From Rhizobium sp. N324 (GTDB taxonomy: Bacteria; Pseudomonadota; Alphaproteobacteria; Rhizobiales; Rhizobiaceae), in NCBI RefSeq assembly GCF_001664485.1, contig NZ_CP013633.1, forward strand, positions 62,001 through 126,000: DNA of 64,000 bases, written 5' to 3'. Shown in pieces: positions 30,275 through 38,230 of this stretch; the stretch's first letter is position 1, and every line of letters starts with the position of its first letter. The translations under genes were made by a program, and so were the position numbers. The notes below the pieces were generated by a model. It ran no database searches. It was given only the letters and a program-made list of their open reading frames with translations, and was not told where the DNA came from.

Positions 30275-31101
30275 ATATCATGATCACATCGGCCCTTGCG
30301 AGATCATCGATCTCTTCGCCCGCGCGCAAAGTCCTTCCGAAGGCCGCCACGCTCGCCCTCTGCCTGTTCCTTGCCGCCTGCAGCCAGGACGTGCTGACGG
30401 GACTCGATCAGCGCGATGCGCTGGATGCTCAGGTCCTGCTGGAACGCGCCGGCATCTCCGTCACCATGAAGAGCGAAAAGGGCGGGACCTATGCGATCGC
30501 CGCTGAATCAGCCGATCATGCCCGGGCGATCGAGTTGCTGGCGGGCGCCGGTCTGCCGCGTCAGTCGTTCGGAAATGTCGCCGAACTCTTTCCCGGCAAC
30601 GGCTTCCTTGTGACGCCTTACGAACAGAAAGCCCGGATGAGCTACGCCATCGAGCAGCAGCTTGCCGAAACGCTTTCCGGGCTTGACGGCGTGGCGACGG
30701 CGCGCGTCCATGTGGTGCTGCCGGAGGAGAACGGCCGCGGGCTCATCAAGGAGAAGGCGAGGGCGGCGGCCGTGCTGCAATATCGCCCCGGCGCCAATCT
30801 CAACGAGATCGACATGAAGAGCCGATCCGTTCTGGTCAACAGCATCCGCGACCTCTCATATGAAGATGTTTCGGTGGTGGTCAGCCCCTGGTCGGAGGTC
30901 GGCGCGCCGGCGGCTCCTGCCGTAGCCGCAGCGCCCGCCCCAGCGGCACCAGTGACGCCGGTACCCGCTGAAGCGCCATTCTCGATGGTGCAAAGCGCTC
31001 TCTCGGCTTTCAAGGGCCCCAATCTGGCCGTGATCGGCGCCATCGTTCTCGCCATCGGGGCATGCCTGCTGCTGCTATTGCCGCAGCGGAAGGAGCGCTG
31101 A
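30271..31101 (+). CDS. rhcJ: RhcJ / SctJ inner-ring lipoprotein
   Basis: YscJ/HrcJ/NolT family component of the T3SS basal body, forming the inner-membrane ring with SctD. The lipobox LAAC places the lipidated Cys at residue 37. Ring-building motifs include LDQRDALDAQVLLERAGISV, ALLPEEN-type VHVVLPEENGRG and SVLVNSIRDLSYEDVSVVV. A Pro/Ala linker leads to a C-terminal membrane segment (LAVIGAIVLAIGACLLLLL). The start is GTG 30271 or ATG 30280. First core gene of the overlapping operon that continues to rhcU. Confidence 0.92.
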   Translation: MNIMITSALARSSISSPARKVLPKAATLALCLFLAACSQDVLTGLDQRDALDAQVLLERAGISVTMKSEKGGTYAIAAESADHARAIELLAGAGLPRQSFGNVAELFPGNGFLVTPYEQKARMSYAIEQQLAETLSGLDGVATARVHVVLPEENGRGLIKEKARAAAVLQYRPGANLNEIDMKSRSVLVNSIRDLSYEDVSVVVSPWSEVGAPAAPAVAAAPAPAAPVTPVPAEAPFSMVQSALSAFKGPNLAVIGAIVLAIGACLLLLLPQRKER

Positions 31102-31103
31102 GC

Positions 31104-31733
31104 ATGCGCACGCCGCGTTCGGACGGCGAGGCGATCTCGGATGCGGCGAGGATCCGCAAAGCAGCGCTGCTTTCCGCGGATATGCTGACGGCCGCCCGAT
31201 GGGATGGGACCGCGCCGCTCCTTGCCGATGGGTCTACCCTGTCACCGCGGCTGTATCGGCGGCTTTTCACTGAGATCGCGGAAGCCCATGGCGACCCCGC
31301 CACATTTGCCGACGGCGCCCGCCGCCTGATTTCCATGGACGCGGGCGGACACGCAACGGCCGCGCTCCGGGCGGGCCTCGCCTATCATCTCGCAGCCTTC
31401 TGCCCCGCGGTCGATCGCCCGACCCTTGCGAGGCTCAAGGCCGTCTACGGCGAGGAAGCGGTCGCATTCGCCCTCGGCCACGCCGATCTTTCCACGGCAA
31501 CGCCGCCGCTTGATCTGTTGAGCGAGCAGGCAAGGCATGTCGTCGAGGCCGATGGCTGGTCGATGCTGACGCTTCTGGCAGACGAATACCGGATCTCTGC
31601 AGCATGGCGGTGGGCGGGCTGGCGCGACATGGCCGAAAACGGCTCGGCTTCCCTCTTGAAGAGCCCGGCGCTCGTTCTGGCGACGGCCGCTGTCGACGAG
31701 GTCGCCTCCATACAGGAAGGCGCCGGACGATGA
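31104..31733 (+). CDS. nolU: NolU (SctK-like sorting-platform protein)
   Basis: A 209-residue protein between rhcJ and nolV, the nolU slot in rhizobial clusters; length fits. Family knowledge: NolU/HrpD-like proteins are SctK-type accessory parts of the cytosolic sorting platform. I start at ATG 31104, two bases after the rhcJ stop. Sequence is helical and leucine/alanine-rich (WSMLTLLADEYRISAAWRWA) without membrane segments. Its end overlaps nolV by four bases (ATGA at 31730). Confidence 0.75.
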   Translation: MRTPRSDGEAISDAARIRKAALLSADMLTAARWDGTAPLLADGSTLSPRLYRRLFTEIAEAHGDPATFADGARRLISMDAGGHATAALRAGLAYHLAAFCPAVDRPTLARLKAVYGEEAVAFALGHADLSTATPPLDLLSEQARHVVEADGWSMLTLLADEYRISAAWRWAGWRDMAENGSASLLKSPALVLATAAVDEVASIQEGAGR

Positions 31734-32293
31734 GCTCGGGATTTGCACGCCACGACCGCATCATTCCGGCGGAGAGTTTCGGCCAGATCAGAGAGGCGGC
31801 GCACATTCTGGAGGCCGCCCGCCAGGACGCCGCCCAATCGCAGGCGACACTTGCCGTCGCCAGCGAGCAGGCCGCCCAAAACGGCTATCGCGACGGGTTC
31901 GAACAAGGCGTTCGCGATGCCGCCGCACGGCTTGCCGCCTCGCTCGGAAAAGCCGAACAGGAAATTGCCCATCTCGATAGCTGGGTCGAGGCGGTGGTTC
32001 TGAAATCGGTCGGATTGATCCTCGGATCGATGGAGGCCGACGAGCGCACGAGGCGATTGGTCCGCCACGCCATATCCCAGACCGCTGAGGCCCAGCAGAT
32101 CGCCCTGCATGTCGCCCCCGACGATGCCGCCATGATCGCCCGGGCAATTGCGGATATCGATCATCGCATCACTATCGAGACGGATCCGCTGATGTCTGCC
32201 GGCGAGATTATTCTGGAGACGTCGGCGGGACGAAGCCAGATCGGCTTGAAAGACCAGCTCGCCACCGTGATCGAGGCCCTCGTCCATGGTTGA
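31730..32293 (+). CDS. nolV: NolV / SctL ATPase regulator
   Basis: A 187-residue SctL/FliH family stator protein that links the ATPase to the sorting platform. The N-terminal RIIPAESFGQIREAA and the Ala/Gln/Glu-rich coiled coil (residues ~25-80) are characteristic, as is the C-terminal LMSAGEIILETSAGRSQIGL. It begins at the ATGA overlap with nolU and its end overlaps the ATPase gene by eight bases. Confidence 0.85.
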   Translation: MSSGFARHDRIIPAESFGQIREAAHILEAARQDAAQSQATLAVASEQAAQNGYRDGFEQGVRDAAARLAASLGKAEQEIAHLDSWVEAVVLKSVGLILGSMEADERTRRLVRHAISQTAEAQQIALHVAPDDAAMIARAIADIDHRITIETDPLMSAGEIILETSAGRSQIGLKDQLATVIEALVHG

Positions 32294-33605
32294 CGCGTTG
32301 CTTCGGATGGAGCGGACACTCGAACAAACGGACGTGCGGCGGCAGAGCGGGCGCGTAAAGAGTGTTTCGGGCCTGCTGGTGCGAGCGCTGATCCCCTCGG
32401 TCAGGATCGGCGAGCTTTGTGAACTGCATGAGCCGGGTAGGGGTCGCATCGGCCTTGCCGATGTCGTCGGCATCGACGGCGAGACGGCGCTTCTCTCGCT
32501 TCACGGCGAAACCCGCGGCATCTCCCAGCGCACGGAAATCGTCCCGACCGGCCGGGAACCGGCCGCTGCCGTCGGCAATTTCCTGCTCGGCGCGATCGTC
32601 GACGCACATGGCAATATCCTGCGTCCCTCCGCCAACCCCGCCGGCGAGGACGCGCGTTTCCTGCAGCCGCTCTACGGCCAGCCGGTCGATCCTCTGTCGC
32701 GGCGCCCCATCCGCCAGCCGTTTACCTCGGGGATTGCCGCCCTGGACGGATTGCTGACCTGCGGCCAGGGCCAGCGCATCGGTATTTTCGGCGCGCCTGG
32801 CGCCGGCAAGTCGACGCTGGTGTCCCAGATCGTCGCCAACAACAAGGCCGATGTGATCGTCTGCGCCCTGGTCGGCGAACGCGGACGCGAGGTCGGCGAA
32901 TTCGTTGCCGGCAACATGCCGGAAGGCGTCCCCTCGAATGTGGCGCTGGTTGTCGCCACATCCGATCGCCCGGCGCTGGAGCGGTTCAAGGCGGTGATGA
33001 CGGCAACGGCGATCGCCGAATATTTTCGCGAGCAGGGAAAACATGTGCTGCTCGTCATCGATAGCGTCACCCGCATGGCCCGCGCCTTGCGCGAAGTGGG
33101 GCTTGCTGCCGGCGAACCGCCGGTGCGACGCGGCTTTCCGCCTTCCGTATTTGCCGTCCTGCCGCAAATCTTCGAGCGCGCCGGCAACAGCGCAAACGGC
33201 ACGATGACAGCTTTCTATACGGTCCTCGTCGAAGGTGAAGAGCAGGACGATCCGATTGCCGAAGAAACCAGATCGCTGCTGGACGGCCATATCGTGCTCT
33301 CCGACAAGATTGCCAGGGCGGGCAATTTTCCGGCGATTGATGTGCTGGCCAGCCGAAGCCGGACGATGAGCGCGGTGGTGAGCGAGAGCCATCGCCAGGC
33401 AGCCGAGAGGCTGCGCGCCCTGCTGGCCCTCTATGACGAGGTGGAACTGCTGATCCGCGTCGGCGAATATCGCCAGGGGCGCGATGCCGCCGTCGACGAG
33501 GCCGTCGCCAAACACGGGCTCATCCAGCGCTTCCTGTTTGACGGCCAAGGCAAGCCGCAGCCGTTCGGCGCGATCGTCGAAGCGCTCGAGGAGCTTGTCC
33601 GATGA
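32286..33605 (+). CDS. rhcN: RhcN / SctN T3SS ATPase
   Basis: Cytosolic hexameric ATPase that unfolds and feeds substrates to the export gate. 439 residues, the normal length. Walker A GAPGAGKST lies at ~169-177; Walker B-like VLLVIDSVTRMARALREVGL follows, with the F-type signature PPVRRGFPPSVFAVLPQIFE and the ERAG.. GTMTAFYTVLVEG loop. It overlaps nolV upstream and rhcQ downstream. No SctO gene lies between rhcN and rhcQ, unlike the y4yJ position in NGR234-type clusters; a SctO-like gene occurs at 42223 instead. Confidence 0.95.
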   Translation: MVDALLRMERTLEQTDVRRQSGRVKSVSGLLVRALIPSVRIGELCELHEPGRGRIGLADVVGIDGETALLSLHGETRGISQRTEIVPTGREPAAAVGNFLLGAIVDAHGNILRPSANPAGEDARFLQPLYGQPVDPLSRRPIRQPFTSGIAALDGLLTCGQGQRIGIFGAPGAGKSTLVSQIVANNKADVIVCALVGERGREVGEFVAGNMPEGVPSNVALVVATSDRPALERFKAVMTATAIAEYFREQGKHVLLVIDSVTRMARALREVGLAAGEPPVRRGFPPSVFAVLPQIFERAGNSANGTMTAFYTVLVEGEEQDDPIAEETRSLLDGHIVLSDKIARAGNFPAIDVLASRSRTMSAVVSESHRQAAERLRALLALYDEVELLIRVGEYRQGRDAAVDEAVAKHGLIQRFLFDGQGKPQPFGAIVEALEELVR

Positions 33606-34621
33606 ATATCGCCGCGCCCGCATGGCCCCGGTCGTCGATGGCCGAGGGCTTCTTTTCCCGTTCGGGCACGACGATGCGCGCCGCCTGGCAAATTCCGGTC
33701 CGGGAGCAGACACTTTCCGTTCGCCCACTGTCCCCCGATATCGCAGCCGGGCGGATAGCCGATCCGGTCGGCATTCTCTGCCGCGTCGGCGAACGGCAGC
33801 AGATGCTGATTGCTTCGGCCGGCGCATTGCGGTTGCTGGCCGAAAGGCTGGAACCACTGCTCCTCTGGGAAAAACTGTCGCCGCATGAACAGGCTGCGGT
33901 GGTCGAACATCAGTTCGCCGAGGCTTTCGAGGCAATCGAGAACAAGATCGGCATCAGCCTGTCGCTGCTGCAGATCGGCGCCGAGCCGCTGGCGGATGTC
34001 AGCGGCAATTTCGGCTTCGACATCGGCTGGCACGGCATGAGCCTGCTCTTGAGCGGCCGCTTCGATGAAACCGCCCTTGCCGGGCTGGTCGGTTGGGCAA
34101 GCCGCCTGCCGCGCCGCACGCTCAATGCCCTGACGACGGCGGTCAACATCCGGCGCGGTTATGCCGTGCTGTCGGTCGGTGAGGTCAAATCCCTGCGGTT
34201 GGGGGACGGGATCGTCATCGATGGGGGGGCACCGGAGACCGTGATCGCGATCATGGGTGAACGTTACCTTGCAACCTGCATGCGATCGGACAAAGGCGCG
34301 GTCCTCACCGAACCACTCCTGTCGACGCCAACCGGACCAATGAGGCATTTCATGACGAATGAAACCGTCGATCAGGAATTGCAGGGCGAGCCGCGTCCGT
34401 CGCCCGTCGACAGCATCCCGATCAAGCTGGTCTTCGATGCAGGACGGCTGGAACTGCCGCTGCGCACACTCGAGACGATCGGTGAAGGCTATGTGTTCAA
34501 CCTCGACAGGCCATTGTCGGACGCCGTCGATATCATCGCCCAGGGCCGCATTATCGGACGGGGCGAAATCATTTCCGTGGATGGGTTGAGCGCCGTTCGC
34601 GTCACGGCGCTGCACGACTGA
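33602..34621 (+). CDS. rhcQ: RhcQ / SctQ C-ring protein
   Basis: A 339-residue SctQ (HrcQ/FliN-like) protein of the cytosolic sorting platform. The C-terminal SpoA/surface-presentation domain is visible (SIPIKLVFDAGRLELPLRTL, then GYVFNLDRPLSDAVDIIAQG and GRGEIISVDGLSAVRV). A single full-length gene is used, not the split HrcQa/HrcQb of Pseudomonas. Start ATG 33602 overlaps rhcN by four bases and its stop shares one base with the rhcR start. Confidence 0.9.
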   Translation: MNIAAPAWPRSSMAEGFFSRSGTTMRAAWQIPVREQTLSVRPLSPDIAAGRIADPVGILCRVGERQQMLIASAGALRLLAERLEPLLLWEKLSPHEQAAVVEHQFAEAFEAIENKIGISLSLLQIGAEPLADVSGNFGFDIGWHGMSLLLSGRFDETALAGLVGWASRLPRRTLNALTTAVNIRRGYAVLSVGEVKSLRLGDGIVIDGGAPETVIAIMGERYLATCMRSDKGAVLTEPLLSTPTGPMRHFMTNETVDQELQGEPRPSPVDSIPIKLVFDAGRLELPLRTLETIGEGYVFNLDRPLSDAVDIIAQGRIIGRGEIISVDGLSAVRVTALHD

Positions 34622-35274
34622 TGGGACAGAGCTTTCCTCTTGCCCAGAGCCTCGCGGCAATGGCGGCGATCTCGATGCTGCCGGTCATTGCCGTGATCGC
34701 AACCTCCTTCACCAAGATTTCGGTCGTCCTGCTGATCGTGCGCAACGCGATCGGCATCCAGCAGACGCCGCCGAATCTCCTGGTCTTTGCGATTGCCATC
34801 GTGCTCTCGGCCTTCGTGATGAACCCGGTGCTGCAAAACAGCTGGCAATTGCTGCTCGCCCATAGCGGCGATTTCGGCACGGTCAGTGGCATGGCGGACG
34901 GCATGATCAAAGTGGCGGCGCCGCTGAAGGATTTCATGCTGAAATTTTCCGACGCCGAGGTGCGCGACTTTTTCGTGCAGGCGTCGCAGAAGATCTGGGC
35001 GAATGCGCCGGCTACCCCCATTGCCTCCGACGATATCACCGTGCTGACGCCGAGCTTTCTCGTTTCGGAACTGACGCGGGCCTTCGAAATCGGATTTCTG
35101 ATCTATCTGCCCTTCCTGATGATCGACTTCGCCGTCTCCGCCATTCTGGTGGCGCTCGGCATGCAGATGATGTCCCCGACCGTGGTGTCGACACCGCTGA
35201 AGCTGCTGCTGTTCGTCTCGATCGACGGCTGGCGGCGATTGCTGGAAGGTCTGGTGCTATCCTATGCGCAGTGA
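34621..35274 (+). CDS. rhcR: RhcR / SctR export-gate protein
   Basis: A 217-residue export gate protein of the YscR/FliP family. Membrane segments are evident at ~18-40 (AVIATSFTKISVVLLIVRNA), ~50-70 and two near the C-terminus (FLIYLPFLMIDFAVSAILVA, KLLLFVSIDGWRRLLEGLVL). Family signatures TKISVVLLIVRNAIG and MQMMSPTVVSTPLKLLLF are intact. Ends in a GTGA overlap with the rhcS frame. Confidence 0.94.
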   Translation: MGQSFPLAQSLAAMAAISMLPVIAVIATSFTKISVVLLIVRNAIGIQQTPPNLLVFAIAIVLSAFVMNPVLQNSWQLLLAHSGDFGTVSGMADGMIKVAAPLKDFMLKFSDAEVRDFFVQASQKIWANAPATPIASDDITVLTPSFLVSELTRAFEIGFLIYLPFLMIDFAVSAILVALGMQMMSPTVVSTPLKLLLFVSIDGWRRLLEGLVLSYAQ

Positions 35275-35339
35275 GCATCGCGCCTTCACGAAAGCCCCGG
35301 TTCGAGCGCCTGCCGCGCCCACGCGAAAGGCCTGCCGTC

Positions 35340-35609
35340 ATGGGTGAAGACCAGGTCGCAGCCGAAATCGGCATGTCCGTCATGGCGACCTTCGCCTTGG
35401 CCGGCCCCATTCTGGGCCTGGCCGCGCTTCTCGGGCTGATCATCGCCATTTTCCAGGCGGCAACGCAAATCCAGGAGCAGACCATCGCGCAGATCGTCAA
35501 GATTTTCGTGATCTCCATCACCCTGCTGCTGTTCGGCCGGGTGCTGGCAACGCCGCTGATCGAACATTCCGTTCATATCCTCAACGACTTCCCGACAATG
35601 GTTCAGTGA
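35340..35609 (+). CDS. rhcS: RhcS / SctS export-gate protein
   Basis: YscS/FliQ family, two transmembrane helices (MATFALAGPILGLAALLGLI and IVKIFVISITLLLFGRVLAT) around the conserved FQAATQIQEQTI loop. Starting at ATG 35340 gives 89 residues, the family norm. The open frame also extends to GTG 35271, which forms the same GTGA overlap with rhcR that other pairs in this operon use. In that case the protein would have an extra basic 23-residue N-terminus. I prefer 35340 on length, without certainty. Confidence 0.88.
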   Translation: MGEDQVAAEIGMSVMATFALAGPILGLAALLGLIIAIFQAATQIQEQTIAQIVKIFVISITLLLFGRVLATPLIEHSVHILNDFPTMVQ

Positions 35610-35619
35610 GGCGGGGCGG

Positions 35620-36429
35620 ATGGGGCCGGATCATCTTCCGCTCGTCGGCATCGAGGTCGCGGCACCGGCCGCAGCCATGCTCGGCGCCGCCCGCGCGCTC
35701 GGGATTCTGCTGATCTTCCCGATCTTCTCGCTGTTCAGCATCGTCGGTATCTTACGTTTCGGCTTGGCAATCGGCCTTTCGGCGCCCTCCGTCGCCTTCG
35801 CCTATTCGGTGCTGGCTATCGGAGATACGTCCTGGTTCGATCTGGCCGCCCTTTCGATGAAGGAACTTTGCTTCGGGGCGCTTGTCGGCATGGGGCTCGG
35901 CATTCCCTTCTGGGCGGCCCAGGCGGCGGGTGATATGACCGATGTCTATCGCGGTGCCAATGCCGCCAATCTCTTCGACCAGATCAACGCACTGGAAACC
36001 GCGCCGCTCGGTTCGCTGATGATGTCGATCGCCCTGGTGATTTTCGTCAGCGCCGGCGGCATCATCGATCTGGTCGCGATCTTCTACAAGTCGTTCGAAC
36101 TCTGGCCGCTCTTCAAGCTCATGCCCGCCATGCCCGAGGATCCGCTCGACATGATCCTCGGTGTTTTCGGCCGGCTGTTCAAAGCGGCCGGATTGCTTGC
36201 CGCCCCGTTCATGATCGTCACCTGCGCGCTCGAATTGTCGCTGGCCTTCGTTGGCCGCTCGTCGAAACAATTCCCGCTGAACGATAGCCTGCCGGCCATC
36301 AAGAACTTCGCGGTCGTGGTCATTCTTGTCATCTACACGGCCTTCATCTCCAGTTATTTCCACGATCTCTGGATCGATGGATTCAATGAGGTGAAAGCCA
36401 TGCTGGAGGTGACCCATGGCCAAAAATGA
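35620..36429 (+). CDS. rhcT: RhcT / SctT export-gate protein
   Basis: A 269-residue YscT/FliR family membrane protein with six to eight hydrophobic segments. Family features include ARALGILLIFPIFSLFSI at the N-terminus, GIPFWAAQAAGDMTDVYRGA in the middle and AGLLAAPFMIVTCALELSLA near the end. It begins 10 bp after rhcS; its end overlaps rhcU by 14 bp. Confidence 0.93.
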   Translation: MGPDHLPLVGIEVAAPAAAMLGAARALGILLIFPIFSLFSIVGILRFGLAIGLSAPSVAFAYSVLAIGDTSWFDLAALSMKELCFGALVGMGLGIPFWAAQAAGDMTDVYRGANAANLFDQINALETAPLGSLMMSIALVIFVSAGGIIDLVAIFYKSFELWPLFKLMPAMPEDPLDMILGVFGRLFKAAGLLAAPFMIVTCALELSLAFVGRSSKQFPLNDSLPAIKNFAVVVILVIYTAFISSYFHDLWIDGFNEVKAMLEVTHGQK

Positions 36430-37213
36430 CGATACCGAGGAAAAAACCCTGCCGCCGAGCCGGGTGAAGCTCGATCGGCTCCGCCGCGAGGGCCAGGTTC
36501 CCCGCTCGAAGGAAATCCCGGTTGCGATCTCCGTTCTTGCCATCGCCGTCTACGTCACCTGGGGCTTGCCTGATATCCTCGAGGATTTCACCCGCAGTTT
36601 CGATAGCGGCCTGCAGTCCGCCGGACGGGCCGACCTCTCCGACGCCGTCACTGTCGGCTTGAGCGAAACCGGCGTGGCGCTGCTCGATCTCATCTGGCTG
36701 CCGCTTGCCATGGGTCTTGCCGCGACCATCCTGGTGTCGATCCTCGACGGGCAGGGGTTTCCCGTATCGTTCAAACATATGAGCTTCGATTTCACCCGGC
36801 TCAATCCGTTCGAGGGCATCAAGAGGCTTTTTTCGCTCGCGAGCATCGCCGAGTTCGTCAAGGGGCTCGTCAAGTTTGTCCTGCTCGCCGCCGCCGGCGG
36901 CGGTGCGATCCTCTATTTCCTCAACAGCATATTCTGGTCGCCTCTTTGCGGAGAAGCATGCACGCTCTCCACGACAGCCCATCTCCTCGGCTCGATCCTC
37001 GTCATTGCCGCCGGCATCATGGTGGCGGCGGCGTTTTTCGATATCCGCATTTCGCGCGCGTTGTTCAGGCACGAACACCGCATGACCAAGACCGAGGCGC
37101 GGCGCGAATACAAGGATACCCAGGGGGACCCGAAGCTTAAATCGGCGCGCCGGCAGATCGGCGCAGAAATGCGCAGCAGCCCGCCGCGCAGGCAAGGGCC
37201 ACACCAGAAATGA
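36416..37213 (+). CDS. rhcU: RhcU / SctU, truncated before the NPTH domain
   Basis: YscU/FlhB family switch protein. The four-helix membrane domain and linker are complete: PPSRVKLDRLRREGQVPRSK at the start, LNPFEGIKRLFSLASIAEFV, and the cytosolic linker TKTEARREYKDTQGDPKLKS. The protein stops at residue 265 after RRQIGAEMRSSPPRRQG, about 15-30 residues before the expected NPTH autocleavage loop. The ~90-residue cytoplasmic domain that switches substrate specificity is missing. There is no out-of-frame remainder: an intrinsic terminator begins within two bases of the stop. Family proteins are normally ~350 residues. Confidence 0.9.
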   Translation: MAKNDDTEEKTLPPSRVKLDRLRREGQVPRSKEIPVAISVLAIAVYVTWGLPDILEDFTRSFDSGLQSAGRADLSDAVTVGLSETGVALLDLIWLPLAMGLAATILVSILDGQGFPVSFKHMSFDFTRLNPFEGIKRLFSLASIAEFVKGLVKFVLLAAAGGGAILYFLNSIFWSPLCGEACTLSTTAHLLGSILVIAAGIMVAAAFFDIRISRALFRHEHRMTKTEARREYKDTQGDPKLKSARRQIGAEMRSSPPRRQGPHQK

Positions 37214-37214
37214 A

Positions 37215-37242
37215 AAGCGGGAGCTTGAGGCGCCCGCTTTTT
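37215..37242 (+). terminator. intrinsic terminator ending the rhc operon
   Basis: Stem AAGCGGG / CCCGCTT with an 11-base loop and a run of five T. It lies directly after the rhcU stop and 30 bp before the end of the convergent pectate lyase gene, so it probably terminates from both sides. Confidence 0.8.
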
Positions 37243-37273
37243 CTTCACTTTGTCATCCCGGTGCTCAAGCGTC

Positions 37274-38197
37274 TCAGACGCCCGACTGGTTGTCACCCAC
37301 ACGCGTCCAGTTCTTCACTTTGTCCAGCGTGATATCGGACAGGAACGTCACGCTGGCAAGCGAGCTATCGGTGCGGAAGACGTTGCTGCCGTTGGAGAAC
37401 GCCCCGCCATCGATGGTGACGTCGGCGTCGATCTGCTTGCCGCCATTGGTGCGCACGAGCGTGGTGAAGCCGTCAGCGACGAAATCCTTCAGATAGAAAT
37501 GCGTATCGGCATTGATCTGGAAAATCTTGTCGGTTGCGCCCTTGGCCGAACCGCCGAGAATGGTGACGTCGCCGGCGCTTTTTACCGTCAGCGCATCCTC
37601 GCCGACATTCTGCCAATTGACGTTTTCGAGCGTCGCGCCGCCATAGACGTGAATGCCGTCGGCGCCATTCTCGCCGAGATCGACATTCTTGAGCGTGGCG
37701 CCGTTCTTGAGAATGAACAGCGGCGATTGGGTTTCGGACTGGCCGCCATCGCCGAGCTTGGACGAGGCCGTATAGGTCGCGCCCTTGCCGTCGAACACGC
37801 CACCATCCACGACGATCGGCTCATTGACGACGATGACGCTGCCCTCTTTCGAGAGGTCGGGTTTTTCCGTCGTGGTCTGCAAAGTCGTGGCCTGTTTCTC
37901 GTCGGATGGATCCGCCTTCTTGGAGTCGGACTGCCAGTTGATGTGCTTGCGCAGCACATCCTTGGGATCGGAATCCATGCCGTTTTCCGACGTTTCCCGC
38001 GACTTCGGCACATAGGAGGTCAGCATCGGCGGGTTACCGGAGAAATCTTCGAAGGGCGAGACCTTGCGGGTTCGGATGGCGGTGAAATCCGTGTCGGCCC
38101 TATTGCTGCCGCCAAGGCAACCGGACTCAAGGTCGAAACGGGAGGTTCTGTCGAAGTCTATGGGCCTTTGTCCATCTACGCCACACATTGCATTCAT
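37274..38197 (-). CDS. pectate lyase (PL3 family), T3SS-linked
   Basis: A 307-residue protein whose last ~190 residues form a PL3-type pectate lyase fold. Visible motifs are VVDGGVFDGKGATYTA, LFILKNGATLKNVDLGENGA, DGIHVYGGATLENVNW and EDALTVKSAGDVTILGGSAK, giving the calcium-binding Asp/Glu and downstream Lys/Arg (the R in LVRTNGGKQID). The N-terminal ~100 residues are hydrophilic without a Sec signal peptide. Together with its place between rhcU and rhcV, that suggests export by the T3SS, like HrpW-type pectate-lyase harpins. It would cut demethylated pectin in plant cell walls. The export route is inferred. Confidence 0.82.
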   Translation of the reverse strand: MNAMCGVDGQRPIDFDRTSRFDLESGCLGGSNRADTDFTAIRTRKVSPFEDFSGNPPMLTSYVPKSRETSENGMDSDPKDVLRKHINWQSDSKKADPSDEKQATTLQTTTEKPDLSKEGSVIVVNEPIVVDGGVFDGKGATYTASSKLGDGGQSETQSPLFILKNGATLKNVDLGENGADGIHVYGGATLENVNWQNVGEDALTVKSAGDVTILGGSAKGATDKIFQINADTHFYLKDFVADGFTTLVRTNGGKQIDADVTIDGGAFSNGSNVFRTDSSLASVTFLSDITLDKVKNWTRVGDNQSGV

Positions 38198-38230
38198 CCC
38201 CAGTTGGTCTCGTCTACTTCACTTGCTCTA

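Noticed and set aside
32208..33935. 575-codon minus-strand frame opposite rhcN
   Set aside because: Antisense to the conserved ATPase gene; composition is that of a shadow.
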